64,000 bases of DNA from JBAXTE01 sp038240835 (lineage in GTDB: Bacteria > Bacteroidota > Bacteroidia > Bacteroidales > WCHB1-69), in contig JBBRGJ010000001.1 of the NCBI GenBank assembly GCA_038240835.1, positions 17,701 to 81,700 on the forward strand, in the 5' to 3' direction. The translations under genes were made by a program, and so were the position numbers. The stretch's first letter is position 1, and each line of letters starts with the position of its first letter. Of the stretch, positions 16,963 to 25,533 are shown in pieces. The notes beneath the pieces are model-generated. The model saw only the letters and a list, made by a program, of their open reading frames with translations, searched no databases and was not told where the DNA came from.

Positions 16963-17954
16963 TAAATGTCGTTTTTTGGGACGATGTCTAAGATCTGAAT
17001 ATTTTTATTGCGAAAAATTTGATAGACTTCTAAAATGTCTTTGTTCGTGACGAATTTTTGTAAATCTATTGAAATAATTTCAATATTATCTGGCAGTATC
17101 TCTTTTAGTGTTACTAAAGCAGATGAGTAAAAAGAGAGTACTATTTTTGGAGAAATCAAGTTGTCTGTTAAATATAGTTCAAGAGGAATTGAAATGGGGC
17201 CTTTTGTGATGGAGAAGTTTTCCGGATATTTTATTTTATTTACAGATAGTTCCCATCTATGAGGAATATATTCGATTGTCGAATTACTATAATATTGACC
17301 TATTATTTTAAAAAAATAATTAATTTCTTCCTCTGTAAATAATTTTGCCTCAAGCAACGGCTGACCAATAAAAATTATTTTTTCACCCAAAGTTGATTTC
17401 TGAATCGACTTAAGATATGAGAAGTTATTCTTTAAAAAAATGTGAGAAGTTGGACTTGATTCAGGTGTCCTTAAAAACGAGAATGAGGTAACGCTATTAT
17501 TGTTTGTCAGATAGTCAAAATCTAATCCTTTAGAACTTAATCCGTCATCTAATAATATGATCTCTTTGTTTGAAACAGAGTTTGTGATTTTATGGAAATC
17601 TTTGTAATTTGGATCACCTATAATAATTGAATTATGTTTCTTTAGAAGGGCCTCTATTCTCTTTTGTTGAATTTTTTGCTGAATTATTGCGCCAATTTTA
17701 ATTGGTATTTTTAATAATAAATGGTCTCTTAAGATAATCTGTTTCCCAAATAATGAGATGATGTTAGAATTGAATATTTTGATTCTTTTATACGATTTGA
17801 TATTCAAATAATTAAAAGAATTGGTCATCTGGATGTTTGAGAAATTGTATTTCTCAAAGTAAATAAAATCAATTTTATCCAATGAAATATTCATCGAAAA
17901 TGCATATTCTACAGCACAGATCAATTGCAAGGGGGTTTTAATTATTGCGATCAT
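16962..17954 (-). CDS. GT52-like (sialyltransferase-type) glycosyltransferase
   Basis: The gene lacks GT2 or GT4 signatures but carries a set of motifs known from bacterial sialyltransferases. They are an acidic DDG (residues 136-138, in LLDDGLSS), PHR (231-233, in place of HP), PLEL (257-260) and SFYSSAL (274-280). The N-terminus KTPLQLICAVEYA also fits this class, in which it binds near the acceptor. With a complete nonulosonic acid synthase/CMP-transferase set just upstream, the likely role is transfer of CMP-activated legionaminic-type acid to the repeat unit. The family call is inference from motifs; the donor is inferred from context. It overlaps wzx by 17 bases. Confidence 0.65.
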   Translation of the reverse strand: MIAIIKTPLQLICAVEYAFSMNISLDKIDFIYFEKYNFSNIQMTNSFNYLNIKSYKRIKIFNSNIISLFGKQIILRDHLLLKIPIKIGAIIQQKIQQKRIEALLKKHNSIIIGDPNYKDFHKITNSVSNKEIILLDDGLSSKGLDFDYLTNNNSVTSFSFLRTPESSPTSHIFLKNNFSYLKSIQKSTLGEKIIFIGQPLLEAKLFTEEEINYFFKIIGQYYSNSTIEYIPHRWELSVNKIKYPENFSITKGPISIPLELYLTDNLISPKIVLSFYSSALVTLKEILPDNIEIISIDLQKFVTNKDILEVYQIFRNKNIQILDIVPKNDI

Positions 17955-19212
17955 TTAATGTTTTAATTAGTAAGTAATATGCAAGAATTGATGTGATTAC
18001 AAATCCAATTAAAGTGCCCACTGATACAGCTGTTAATGGTGAGAAAAAAGGCAAACAGATAATTGGAAAAACAAACATTAAAATTACTTTTAATATACTA
18101 TATATTGAAACCGCTTTTTTATTTCCAATGCTGTAAAAAATATTGATACATATAGTATTTGTATTTATTACGCCACTTATTAAAAACAACTGTGTAGCAA
18201 GAGTTCCTTCAATATATTTTGGGAAATACAGCTCTATAGCCCAAGGAATAAAAAAGATAGAAAATATAATAGTGGGGATTAATAAGATAATAGAAGCTAG
18301 GTATATTTTGTTCACATACGGAATGAGTATCTTTTTGTCTTGATGCTTCCCATATAAATAGGAGAACTTGGGGTATAAAAATTGAGATATCGTACCAGGC
18401 AAAAAAGCAATTGCAGTGAAAACTGCTGTAGCTGGGGAAAATAGTCCAACTAAATACACCGACCCAATAGCGAGCAAAATCATTCGATTAAACGTTTTTG
18501 TTACTTGTTGAAGATATCCCCATGCGAATATAGGAACACCGACTTTCATTAATTTACGAAATGACTCTTTTGAAAAATTGGCTTTTAATTTAAATGGACG
18601 AAATATGTGAGTTAAAATTAAAAAAATAAACGCGTTCGAAAAGTAGAAAATTAATAGTCCATTATAGTTGAAAAAATAGACAAATGATAAACTTAAAATC
18701 ATGAAAAATGAAGATACATGATTTATTTTAGACAAAGTGTCAAAACTTTTAGATGTTCTATACGTGACATTTAAATAGTTCTGGTAAAAGCTAAATGAAA
18801 TTAAAAAGACGATTACAAGAAGCATCTTAATCTCATGTTCGCCCATTTTTCCAAAGAAATAGATGAGAAGAGTGATTATTAATCCTAATATAAGAGTTCC
18901 ACTACTTAATGCTTTTGCATATGATATTCCTGTTTTTACTAATTCTTTTGCTTCATTTTCTTTGTTCTGTCCAAATAAAAAAGGAATTTCTCTGTTTAAG
19001 CCGGTAAAAACTCCTAGTTGTAAGAAAAATGTATATGCTATCAATACATTGAATGAGTTGTAAATGCCAATTTCATTTGGAGATACCCATTTTAGAATAA
19101 TCACATTTGTAACCGCTAAAATAAGTGTTTTAATAAAACTAGATAAGGCAAAATTAAAAAAAACCGTCTTTTCCTTGGTTAGTTTTATTTTAGATAAAAA
19201 AGCGTATTGCAT
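17938..19212 (-). CDS. wzx: Oligosaccharide flippase (Wzx-type)
   Basis: About twelve hydrophobic segments spread evenly through 424 residues, with the charged start PSFIKTLILAVTNVI-like region and GxxxR motifs of the polysaccharide transporter (PST/MATE-like) family. Wzx flips lipid-linked repeat units across the inner membrane. It starts six bases after the CMP-nonulosonate synthase gene. Its presence together with Wzy defines a Wzx/Wzy-dependent rather than an ABC-dependent pathway. Confidence 0.85.
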   Translation of the reverse strand: MQYAFLSKIKLTKEKTVFFNFALSSFIKTLILAVTNVIILKWVSPNEIGIYNSFNVLIAYTFFLQLGVFTGLNREIPFLFGQNKENEAKELVKTGISYAKALSSGTLILGLIITLLIYFFGKMGEHEIKMLLVIVFLISFSFYQNYLNVTYRTSKSFDTLSKINHVSSFFMILSLSFVYFFNYNGLLIFYFSNAFIFLILTHIFRPFKLKANFSKESFRKLMKVGVPIFAWGYLQQVTKTFNRMILLAIGSVYLVGLFSPATAVFTAIAFLPGTISQFLYPKFSYLYGKHQDKKILIPYVNKIYLASIILLIPTIIFSIFFIPWAIELYFPKYIEGTLATQLFLISGVINTNTICINIFYSIGNKKAVSIYSILKVILMFVFPIICLPFFSPLTAVSVGTLIGFVITSILAYYLLIKTLNDRNN

Positions 19213-19217
19213 TTTAG

Positions 19218-19901
19218 CTATGATTTATTTTTGAGAATTAATTCGCACAAATCCCAATCAATTTCTGTGTCAATATCGAGAGAATCAATTTCTGACATGA
19301 AATATTTTTTAATTTTCTTAAATTCTGTCATAGAGCCTTTTTTTAATGATTTTACATTTATAATGTAAATAGCACCATTTAATTCCCATACTTTTGGACA
19401 ATCTTGCCTTCTAATAAAATTGCCTTTTTTAGTCTTTCTCAAAAAACCATGTTCATTTTCTTCATATAAGACAAAATATGGATTTGATTTAGTCTCTTTA
19501 ACGGATACAACCATGTCGATATTGTCAGTATATAATTCTAGAGATTCTTTAATGTGAAACGATGTTCGAAATGGTGATGTTGGTTGTAGTAAAATAATCG
19601 TGTCAGGGACGAACCCTTTTTCTTCAACTTCTTTTAATGCATGAATTAAAACATCGTGTGTGGATGAGTTGTCTTGAGAAATATCTGAGGGTCTAATAAA
19701 TGGGACAGTTAGCCCAGTTTGTTCGACAATTTTTTTGATATTCAAATCATCCGTTGATACTATTATTTGGTCGTCAGTAAATAATTCTCTAGCAGCGGCA
19801 ATTGTGTAGTGAATTAATGGGATTTTATTTAGCAATCTGATGTTTTTACCAGGAACTCCTTTAGAACCGCCTCTGGCAGGAATTATAACTAATGGCTTCA
19901 T
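19218..19901 (-). CDS. neuA: CMP-nonulosonic acid (legionaminate/sialate) synthetase
   Basis: The N-terminus IPARGGSKGVPGKNIR is the signature of CMP-sugar-acid cytidylyltransferases, which bind CTP and activate sialic, legionaminic or similar acids. The following LINKIPLI-like region, VSTDD and LLQPTSPFR are also conserved. At 227 residues it is of normal length. It sits next to the nonulosonate synthase and 2-epimerase genes, so the substrate is probably legionaminic acid (LegF/PtmB type). The start overlaps the preceding stop as TAATG. Confidence 0.9.
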   Translation of the reverse strand: MKPLVIIPARGGSKGVPGKNIRLLNKIPLIHYTIAAARELFTDDQIIVSTDDLNIKKIVEQTGLTVPFIRPSDISQDNSSTHDVLIHALKEVEEKGFVPDTIILLQPTSPFRTSFHIKESLELYTDNIDMVVSVKETKSNPYFVLYEENEHGFLRKTKKGNFIRRQDCPKVWELNGAIYIINVKSLKKGSMTEFKKIKKYFMSEIDSLDIDTEIDWDLCELILKNKS

Positions 19902-20947
19902 TATAATTGAATGTTTAATATATCTTCTTGTGCTTTTGCAAAATCCTCAGGTTTGCCAATATCTAACCAGTAGCCTAAATGTGGATAGGAGGTGACTTTT
20001 TTCCCCATTTTAATTAATGTTTCCATAAAATCTGTGGAGTTAAACTCTTTTTGGATGGGGATATGTTCTAAAAGTTCTCGTTTAAACAAATATATTCCTC
20101 CGTTTGCATAATAGGTGTATTGGGGCTTTTCTTTAAAGTCGGTAATGATTCCTTCATCGGTTTCCAATATAGCGTAAGGAACTTGAACGTGATACGGAAT
20201 GGTTGCAACAGCTAAATCAGCTTGTTTGTTTATAAAATGAAGGAATAAATTTTCGTAATCTATGTTTGTGAGAAGATCGGAATTGAGCACCATAATATAA
20301 TCACTCAAGAAATTATGAATTAACGAAATGGATCCAATGGTTCCCAACGGTTCTTCCTCTGTAATATGATGAATTTTAATGTTTTTTTGGCTGCCATCTC
20401 CAACATGTTCGATAATTTGATCTCCTAAATATCTGGATGTAATCCAAATATTGTCGATTCCAAAAAGGCGCAATCGATCTATGTTGTGATCAATGATTGT
20501 TTTTGGACCAACTTTTAATAATGGTTTTGGCGTATGGTCTGTTAATGGTCTTAATCGTTCGCCTCTTCCACCGGCCATAATCACTGCATCGATGGGAAGA
20601 TAAGATTTTATTTCACGAAAATTAATGACATTTACAACTTCATTCTTTTTATTAATAATTGGAATGATTCTGAAATTTTGATTGCGGTATTCAATAACTT
20701 TAGCAAAATCACAATCTTCTTTTCGTAAATACCGTGGATTGGGTTGAATAATACAATCTACGATATCTTGAATGCTAAATCCTTTGAGTAAACCCCTACG
20801 TACATCACCATCGGTAAGCGATCCGATCAGTTTATTGTCCCCGTCAACAATGAAAATAATTGCATCTATGGCAAGCGAGTCTAGTCGCTCGAGTGCTTCT
20901 CTTATTGTACTTCCTGATGCCAATAAGTGTTTTCTAAATGTTTTCAC
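19901..20947 (-). CDS. ptmE: Sugar-1-phosphate nucleotidyltransferase with N-terminal CBS pair (PtmE-like)
   Basis: Residues 1-115 form a tandem CBS module (VDGDNKLIGSLTDGDVRRG), and residues 120-345 are a nucleotidyltransferase domain with MAGGRGERLRPLTDHTPKP. This architecture is that of PtmE, which makes GDP-glucosamine at the head of the legionaminic acid pathway in Campylobacter. The CBS pair may sense nucleotide. Translation must start at the GTG at 20947 because no ATG lies before the CBS domain. The gene overlaps neuC by 14 bases. Substrate assignment is inferred from context. Confidence 0.82.
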   Translation of the reverse strand: MKTFRKHLLASGSTIREALERLDSLAIDAIIFIVDGDNKLIGSLTDGDVRRGLLKGFSIQDIVDCIIQPNPRYLRKEDCDFAKVIEYRNQNFRIIPIINKKNEVVNVINFREIKSYLPIDAVIMAGGRGERLRPLTDHTPKPLLKVGPKTIIDHNIDRLRLFGIDNIWITSRYLGDQIIEHVGDGSQKNIKIHHITEEEPLGTIGSISLIHNFLSDYIMVLNSDLLTNIDYENLFLHFINKQADLAVATIPYHVQVPYAILETDEGIITDFKEKPQYTYYANGGIYLFKRELLEHIPIQKEFNSTDFMETLIKMGKKVTSYPHLGYWLDIGKPEDFAKAQEDILNIQL

Positions 20948-22052
20948 GATACGCTTTTTTTAGTTCGTTAATGATTGCGTTTGAGGTGTCTGGTTTGAAG
21001 AAAAGGTTGCACCCCTCGTATTCAATCTTTGAAAAAGTAATTGTTTCCTGATATATTTGTTCGCTGTTGAACGGAACATGAATTACATTTTCACCGCAAA
21101 TACGCCCTTTTTGCCGATCTCCCAAATTTAATACATATTTCCCAAAGGAAGCGGCTTCAATGATTCCACTCGAAGTATTTCCTATCATCAAAGCACAATG
21201 TTTCATGGCAGAGAAGTAACCACGTGTTCCTAAATTTTCAACACAAATTATTCTGTTTTGTGTTTCTGCTGAAAGGCGCAACAATCGATCTCGAATCACT
21301 GCATTGCTGGTATCTGCATTGGGTAAAGTAACCAATACTTGAAACTCGTTCAAGCGAAGAATTGCATTTGAAAACGCTTCAATGTTTTGTTGATTATTTT
21401 CGGGATGAATAGTTTCAGGATGTATCGTTGTTAATATAGTTGGGGGAGATAAATCAATGGAAAATTGATCTTTAAATTCTTCGATTGAATAGAGAGAAAT
21501 TGATTTTAAATTTTCTAAACTTAATGCTCCAACATTAAAAACGTTTTTTTGAGATGAAATTAGTTCTTCAACTCTTGATTTGTGTTGTTCACAAGAGGTA
21601 AAATGGAGTTTGGAAGCATGGGTAATGGAATTTCTAAAAATGTTATCCATTGCACCCAAGGTGGTTTCCCCGCCATGAATATGCGCAAAGTTAATCCCAA
21701 ATGGAATTCCGGCAGTTACAGCTGCAAACATTTCGTATCGGTCGCCAAGGCATAATACCCAATCGTATTTTGTTGAATATTTGTCCCAAAAATCAGAAAA
21801 TTCGGCAATAGTTTTGGCAATGGCTTTAGAAATATCAACGGCAGAATCTCCTTTTGGAGTGGTTTTTAATTTGTACTTTACGTTAAAGCCATCTTTCAAT
21901 ATTTGGTCGATTGTATATCCAAACTCGTGCGACAGGTGAGTGCCAAAAGCAATAATGTCGAATTCTAAATCTACTGTTTTATCTAGCGTTTTTAAAAGGG
22001 GAACATATACTCCGTAATCTGCACGCGAACTGGTGAGAATTGCAATTTTCAT
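20934..22052 (-). CDS. neuC: Hydrolysing UDP/GDP-sugar 2-epimerase (NeuC/LegG-type)
   Basis: The protein starts MKIAILTSSRADYGVY, the NeuC/LegG signature, and contains the GDRYEM motif and GNTSSGIIEA region that bind the nucleotide. These enzymes remove the nucleotide and invert C2, giving a ManNAc-type sugar for condensation with pyruvate. I chose the ATG at 22052 over the TTG at 22067: it overlaps the neuB stop as ATGA. Length (372 residues) is normal. The hydrolysing epimerase fits either sialic or legionaminic acid; the LegC gene favours legionaminic. Confidence 0.9.
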   Translation of the reverse strand: MKIAILTSSRADYGVYVPLLKTLDKTVDLEFDIIAFGTHLSHEFGYTIDQILKDGFNVKYKLKTTPKGDSAVDISKAIAKTIAEFSDFWDKYSTKYDWVLCLGDRYEMFAAVTAGIPFGINFAHIHGGETTLGAMDNIFRNSITHASKLHFTSCEQHKSRVEELISSQKNVFNVGALSLENLKSISLYSIEEFKDQFSIDLSPPTILTTIHPETIHPENNQQNIEAFSNAILRLNEFQVLVTLPNADTSNAVIRDRLLRLSAETQNRIICVENLGTRGYFSAMKHCALMIGNTSSGIIEAASFGKYVLNLGDRQKGRICGENVIHVPFNSEQIYQETITFSKIEYEGCNLFFKPDTSNAIINELKKAYRENI

Positions 22053-23071
22053 AACAAATCCTCCCAAGCTAATTGGTCGTCAGAAAACAAGTTCTTGATT
22101 GTCCTTTTTCCAATTACTTTGTCAATTTCCATCGGCGAGATGCCATCTCCTGGCCTTTTCATGATTAAATCTGTGGCTTTTATTTCTAGTCCAGCTTTGA
22201 TGTCATTTTTTACATGAATACTTTTGCGGGCAATATCTTTATTTTTTATTTCCGATGGAGAAGCCGTTTTTATTCCATCACCGCTCAGGGCAAGTTCCAC
22301 ATTCCTGATGGCTTCTACCATCGCTTTCAATTCATTGGGTTCGAGTGATGCTGCGTGATCTGGACCTTTCATCTTTCGGTCTAATGTAAAATGTTTTTCA
22401 ATAATAGTAGCTCCTAATGCAACTGCTGCAATGGGAATTTCAATGCCTAAAGTGTGATCCGAATAGCCAATTTCGACTCCAAATTCCGATTGAATATGGA
22501 GCATCGCTCTTAAGTTTACATCGCGCATGGGGGTTGGATATTCCGTATTGCAATGCAATATAGATATTTTATCCATTGAAATACCTTCGTTTGTAAGGAC
22601 TTTTAATGCATCTTTTATCTCTCCTAAATCAGACATTCCAGTAGACAATACGATGGGTTTCCCTTTTTGAGCAATGTGTCTTAATAAAGGAAGATTTGTG
22701 ATTTCGCCAGAGGGGATTTTGAAAAAAGGAATTCCAATCTCCGATAGAATATCAACACTGATTTCGTCAAATGCAGTGGACAAAAACTGAATTTTTTTAC
22801 TATCGCAATAAGCCTTGAGATCTAATAGTTCAGTTTCTGATAACTCGAGTTGCTTGAGCATTTGATATTGAAAGCCATTCTCATTTAAATCATTTTTTTT
22901 CTGATATTCAGCCATTTTAGCACTCTTTGAAACAATATTTTCGGCTTTAAATGTTTGAAATTTGACAAAATCTGCCTTTGCATCCGTTGCCGCGTCAATC
23001 AATTTTTTAGCAATTGATATTGATCCGTTGTGGTTCACTCCAATTTCAGCAATAATGATGACCTTTTTCAT
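22049..23071 (-). CDS. neuB: N-acetylneuraminate / legionaminate synthase
   Basis: NeuB-type synthase, which condenses a 2-epimerised hexosamine with phosphoenolpyruvate to form a nine-carbon sugar acid. The N-terminal TIM barrel begins IIAEIGVNHNGS and contains KFQTFKAE and PSGEITNLPLL. HCNTEYPTP is a conserved active-site stretch. The C-terminal antifreeze-like (SAF) domain with RKSIHVKNDIKAG (about 280 onwards) is present. Its start overlaps the acetyltransferase stop as TAATG. Confidence 0.93.
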   Translation of the reverse strand: MKKVIIIAEIGVNHNGSISIAKKLIDAATDAKADFVKFQTFKAENIVSKSAKMAEYQKKNDLNENGFQYQMLKQLELSETELLDLKAYCDSKKIQFLSTAFDEISVDILSEIGIPFFKIPSGEITNLPLLRHIAQKGKPIVLSTGMSDLGEIKDALKVLTNEGISMDKISILHCNTEYPTPMRDVNLRAMLHIQSEFGVEIGYSDHTLGIEIPIAAVALGATIIEKHFTLDRKMKGPDHAASLEPNELKAMVEAIRNVELALSGDGIKTASPSEIKNKDIARKSIHVKNDIKAGLEIKATDLIMKRPGDGISPMEIDKVIGKRTIKNLFSDDQLAWEDLL

Positions 23072-23706
23072 TATTTTATTTGTCTTTTTAATGGATTTCC
23101 AAAATACATACTAGGTACTTCGATGGATTTATTTACAATACTTCCAATTCCGATGATTGTATTATCCGGAATTTGGATATTATTTGAGAGGATACTTCCA
23201 CTTCCAATAAAACAATTATTGCCAATAGTGCAATTTCCATTAATGATTACGCCTGTTGAAATATGAGTGTTATTGCCAATTATGGTATCGTGTTCGATGA
23301 GAGATTTTGAGTTTATGATGCAATTTTCGCCAATAATTACATTTGAATTTACCAAAGCATGATTCATGACAATTGATCCTCTGCCAATTTTTGCAAATTC
23401 TGAAAAATAGGCAGCTTTTGAAACAATGGTTGCCAATTCGCCCCCTTTACTAAGAACTAAATTCATAAGATTTTTACGAAGGGTGGAATCTTTGATTTGT
23501 CCTACAGTAATAATAAATTGGCAAGATGAAGCATGTTTTGAAATAAGTTCATCTGTCCCGATGATTGGAAATCCACAACAGAACTCTCCAATTCTGTCTG
23601 ATTTATCTAAAATTCCAATGATGGTATAGTCAGAGTTTTTCGCAACTTCAATTACAGAATTACAGTGTCCTCCACCTCCAATTAATATCAACTTCTTTTT
23701 TTTCAT
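23071..23706 (-). CDS. NeuD/PglD-type sugar N-acetyltransferase
   Basis: An N-terminal Rossmann-like part with LILIGGGGHCNSVIEVA is followed by hexapeptide repeats and the catalytic-type His in LIEHDTIIG. This is the PglD/NeuD family, which acetylates 4-amino sugars or sialic acids. Next to a LegC aminotransferase it most likely acts as LegH, acetylating the 4-amino group of the nucleotide sugar. O-acetylation (NeuD) is the alternative. Overlaps the aminotransferase gene by four bases (ATGA). Confidence 0.88.
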   Translation of the reverse strand: MKKKKLILIGGGGHCNSVIEVAKNSDYTIIGILDKSDRIGEFCCGFPIIGTDELISKHASSCQFIITVGQIKDSTLRKNLMNLVLSKGGELATIVSKAAYFSEFAKIGRGSIVMNHALVNSNVIIGENCIINSKSLIEHDTIIGNNTHISTGVIINGNCTIGNNCFIGSGSILSNNIQIPDNTIIGIGSIVNKSIEVPSMYFGNPLKRQIK

Positions 23707-24854
23707 ATTCTTACACTACTAGGTATATTCACCACTCGTTCTTCAACCCAAATTGAATTTGTTAATTCATCTGTTTGACAATCCTTATACATCGGCAGTC
23801 GGTTCATTAGTTGCCAAACAGGTCTGGTCATTACCCCAGCAGCATTCGTTTCTTGAAGAAATTGTTGCTGAATTATTCTATTTGGCAATATCACAGCGTT
23901 TAACCAATAGTTGGATTTGCAATCAATGGGTTCGTTAAAGAAATCGATGCCTTTTATGGTCGAGAAAAATGACTTATATTTTTGAGCTGTTTCTCTCTTG
24001 TTTTCAATAATCTTTTCGATCAGTTCCATTTGTGCACAACCGAGCGCAGCATTTATGTTTGGCATTCGATAATTGTACCCAATTTCATCATGTTCAAAAT
24101 TCCATGCATGAGGAACTTTAGCTTGGGTGGTGAGATGTTTGGCTTTAATGGCCAGATCTTCATCGTTGAAAAGTAACATACCACCACCACCAGTAGTAAT
24201 TGTTTTATTTCCATTAAAACTTAATACGCCAATTTTGCCAAATGTGCCCGTATGTTTCCCTTTGTAAAAACTCCCTAAGCTTTCAGCGGCATCTTCTATT
24301 AATTCTAACTTCCATTTTTTGCACACACTTAACAGTTCTTCAATACGAACCGGATGCCCAAATGTGTGCATTGGAACACAAGCTTTTATTGTTCGCTTGG
24401 TCTTTATATTTATGCAATGTCCATTTCTGAGTTCGGCATTTTGTTCTAACCATTTTTCAACAGCAATAGGGGAGAGTCCCATGGTCTCTTTGTCCACATC
24501 TATAAATATTGGATGCGCATTGCAATAGGAAATAGCATTCGCAGTTGCAACAAATGTAAGTGCCTGGGTAATGACTTCATTATCTTTCTCTACGCCCAGC
24601 AATTTGAGTGCTAAATGTAATGCATTGGTGCCGTTAACACACGCAACCGCTTTTTTTGTTCCGGTATATTTCTCCATTTTTTCTTCAAAGAGATCGACAT
24701 ATTTCCCAACACTTGAAACAAAGGTTGAGTCAATACACTCTGTAAGATATTTCTTTTCTTTTCCGTTAAAAGTTGGACTGTGCAACGTGATTGTGTCGTT
24801 TGAACAGGCATATAAACTTTTGACGAATGAAATAAATAATTTAATATTGATCAT
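23703..24854 (-). CDS. legC: LegC-family aminotransferase (DegT/DnrJ/EryC1)
   Basis: A PLP-dependent sugar aminotransferase. The LegC-type beginning (LHSPTFNGKEKKYL, then STFVSSVGKYVD) is clear. The PLP Lys lies in SFNGNKTITTGGGG, and the conserved GYNYRMPNINAALG follows. It adds the 4-amino group to a 4-keto-6-deoxy nucleotide sugar. The ATG at 24854 (MINIKLFISF) matches family starts; a GTG at 24902 is less likely. It is the first biosynthetic gene after the NusG-like gene. The dehydratase that should make its substrate (LegB) is not in the window. Confidence 0.92.
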   Translation of the reverse strand: MINIKLFISFVKSLYACSNDTITLHSPTFNGKEKKYLTECIDSTFVSSVGKYVDLFEEKMEKYTGTKKAVACVNGTNALHLALKLLGVEKDNEVITQALTFVATANAISYCNAHPIFIDVDKETMGLSPIAVEKWLEQNAELRNGHCINIKTKRTIKACVPMHTFGHPVRIEELLSVCKKWKLELIEDAAESLGSFYKGKHTGTFGKIGVLSFNGNKTITTGGGGMLLFNDEDLAIKAKHLTTQAKVPHAWNFEHDEIGYNYRMPNINAALGCAQMELIEKIIENKRETAQKYKSFFSTIKGIDFFNEPIDCKSNYWLNAVILPNRIIQQQFLQETNAAGVMTRPVWQLMNRLPMYKDCQTDELTNSIWVEERVVNIPSSVRI

Positions 24855-24970
24855 GTAATATAAATAATTGACAAAAATTAAGATATAGCAAAGCCCTTTC
24901 ACTCACATTGATATTTTGTTTAAATATATGAGTTACAGCTATTTGTGTTATTTTTTCTGAGAAAATTTAA

Positions 24971-25468
24971 TTATATTTTCTCTATGTCATTTCCCATTAA
25001 TTCAAAGACAAAGGCTTGCCCAATGGCTTCAATGATAATCAATACTTTTGATTTACCCTTGATTTGGGTTAACACTCCTTGCATTCCTTTAAATGGTCCT
25101 TTTTTTATCAATACGTTGTCTCCCAGCTGAATGTTTAGTGTCGAAATCAACTGAGGTTTTTGTTCAATGCTTAAATACTCTTTAATCCCGTCAATGATTG
25201 ATTTGTCAATTTTATAATCTATGTTTTCAAATTTAATAATCTTGGCAACTCCTTCGGTGAATAATATATGATCTCTCTGTTTTGGTGAAAAGTAGACAAA
25301 TAAATATCCCGGAAAAAGTGGCTTCTCTACCCATTTTTTTCGGTCACTCCACTGAACATATTCTTTAAAAAGAGGAAGATAGGTGTCAAACCCTTGCATA
25401 TTGAGTATATGGTCACATTTTTTTTCAAATCTCGACCGTGTGACTAATATGTGCCAACTCTTCTCCAT
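24971..25468 (-). CDS. NusG-like (UpxY-type) transcription antiterminator
   Basis: The protein begins WHILVTRSRFEKK, the NGN fold of NusG paralogues, and has LFPGYLFVYF. The C-terminal KOW motif is GDNVLIKKGPFKGMQGVL. With 165 residues it is the size of UpxY/RfaH-type specialised NusG proteins, which modify RNA polymerase to read through long polysaccharide operons. It lies directly before the legC block. A terminator-like hairpin stands 28 bases upstream of its start. Whether it acts on this locus is inferred, based on the Bacteroides model. Confidence 0.9.
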   Translation of the reverse strand: MEKSWHILVTRSRFEKKCDHILNMQGFDTYLPLFKEYVQWSDRKKWVEKPLFPGYLFVYFSPKQRDHILFTEGVAKIIKFENIDYKIDKSIIDGIKEYLSIEQKPQLISTLNIQLGDNVLIKKGPFKGMQGVLTQIKGKSKVLIIIEAIGQAFVFELMGNDIEKI

Positions 25469-25495
25469 TCCCCTCTAGGTCATTATTATATTAAA

Positions 25496-25528
25496 AATAA
25501 TCTGGGAGATTTAACCTCCCAGATTATT
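25496..25528 (-). terminator. Terminator-like hairpin between ompA-like and nusG-like genes
   Basis: Arms of 13 bases (25496-25508 and 25516-25528) are perfect complements with a seven-base loop, and on the minus strand a run of five T follows. It is placed after the OmpA gene and before the antiterminator, so it may end the wza-wzc-ompA transcript or act as a read-through-controlled attenuator. Confidence 0.85.
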
Positions 25529-25533
25529 CAAAC

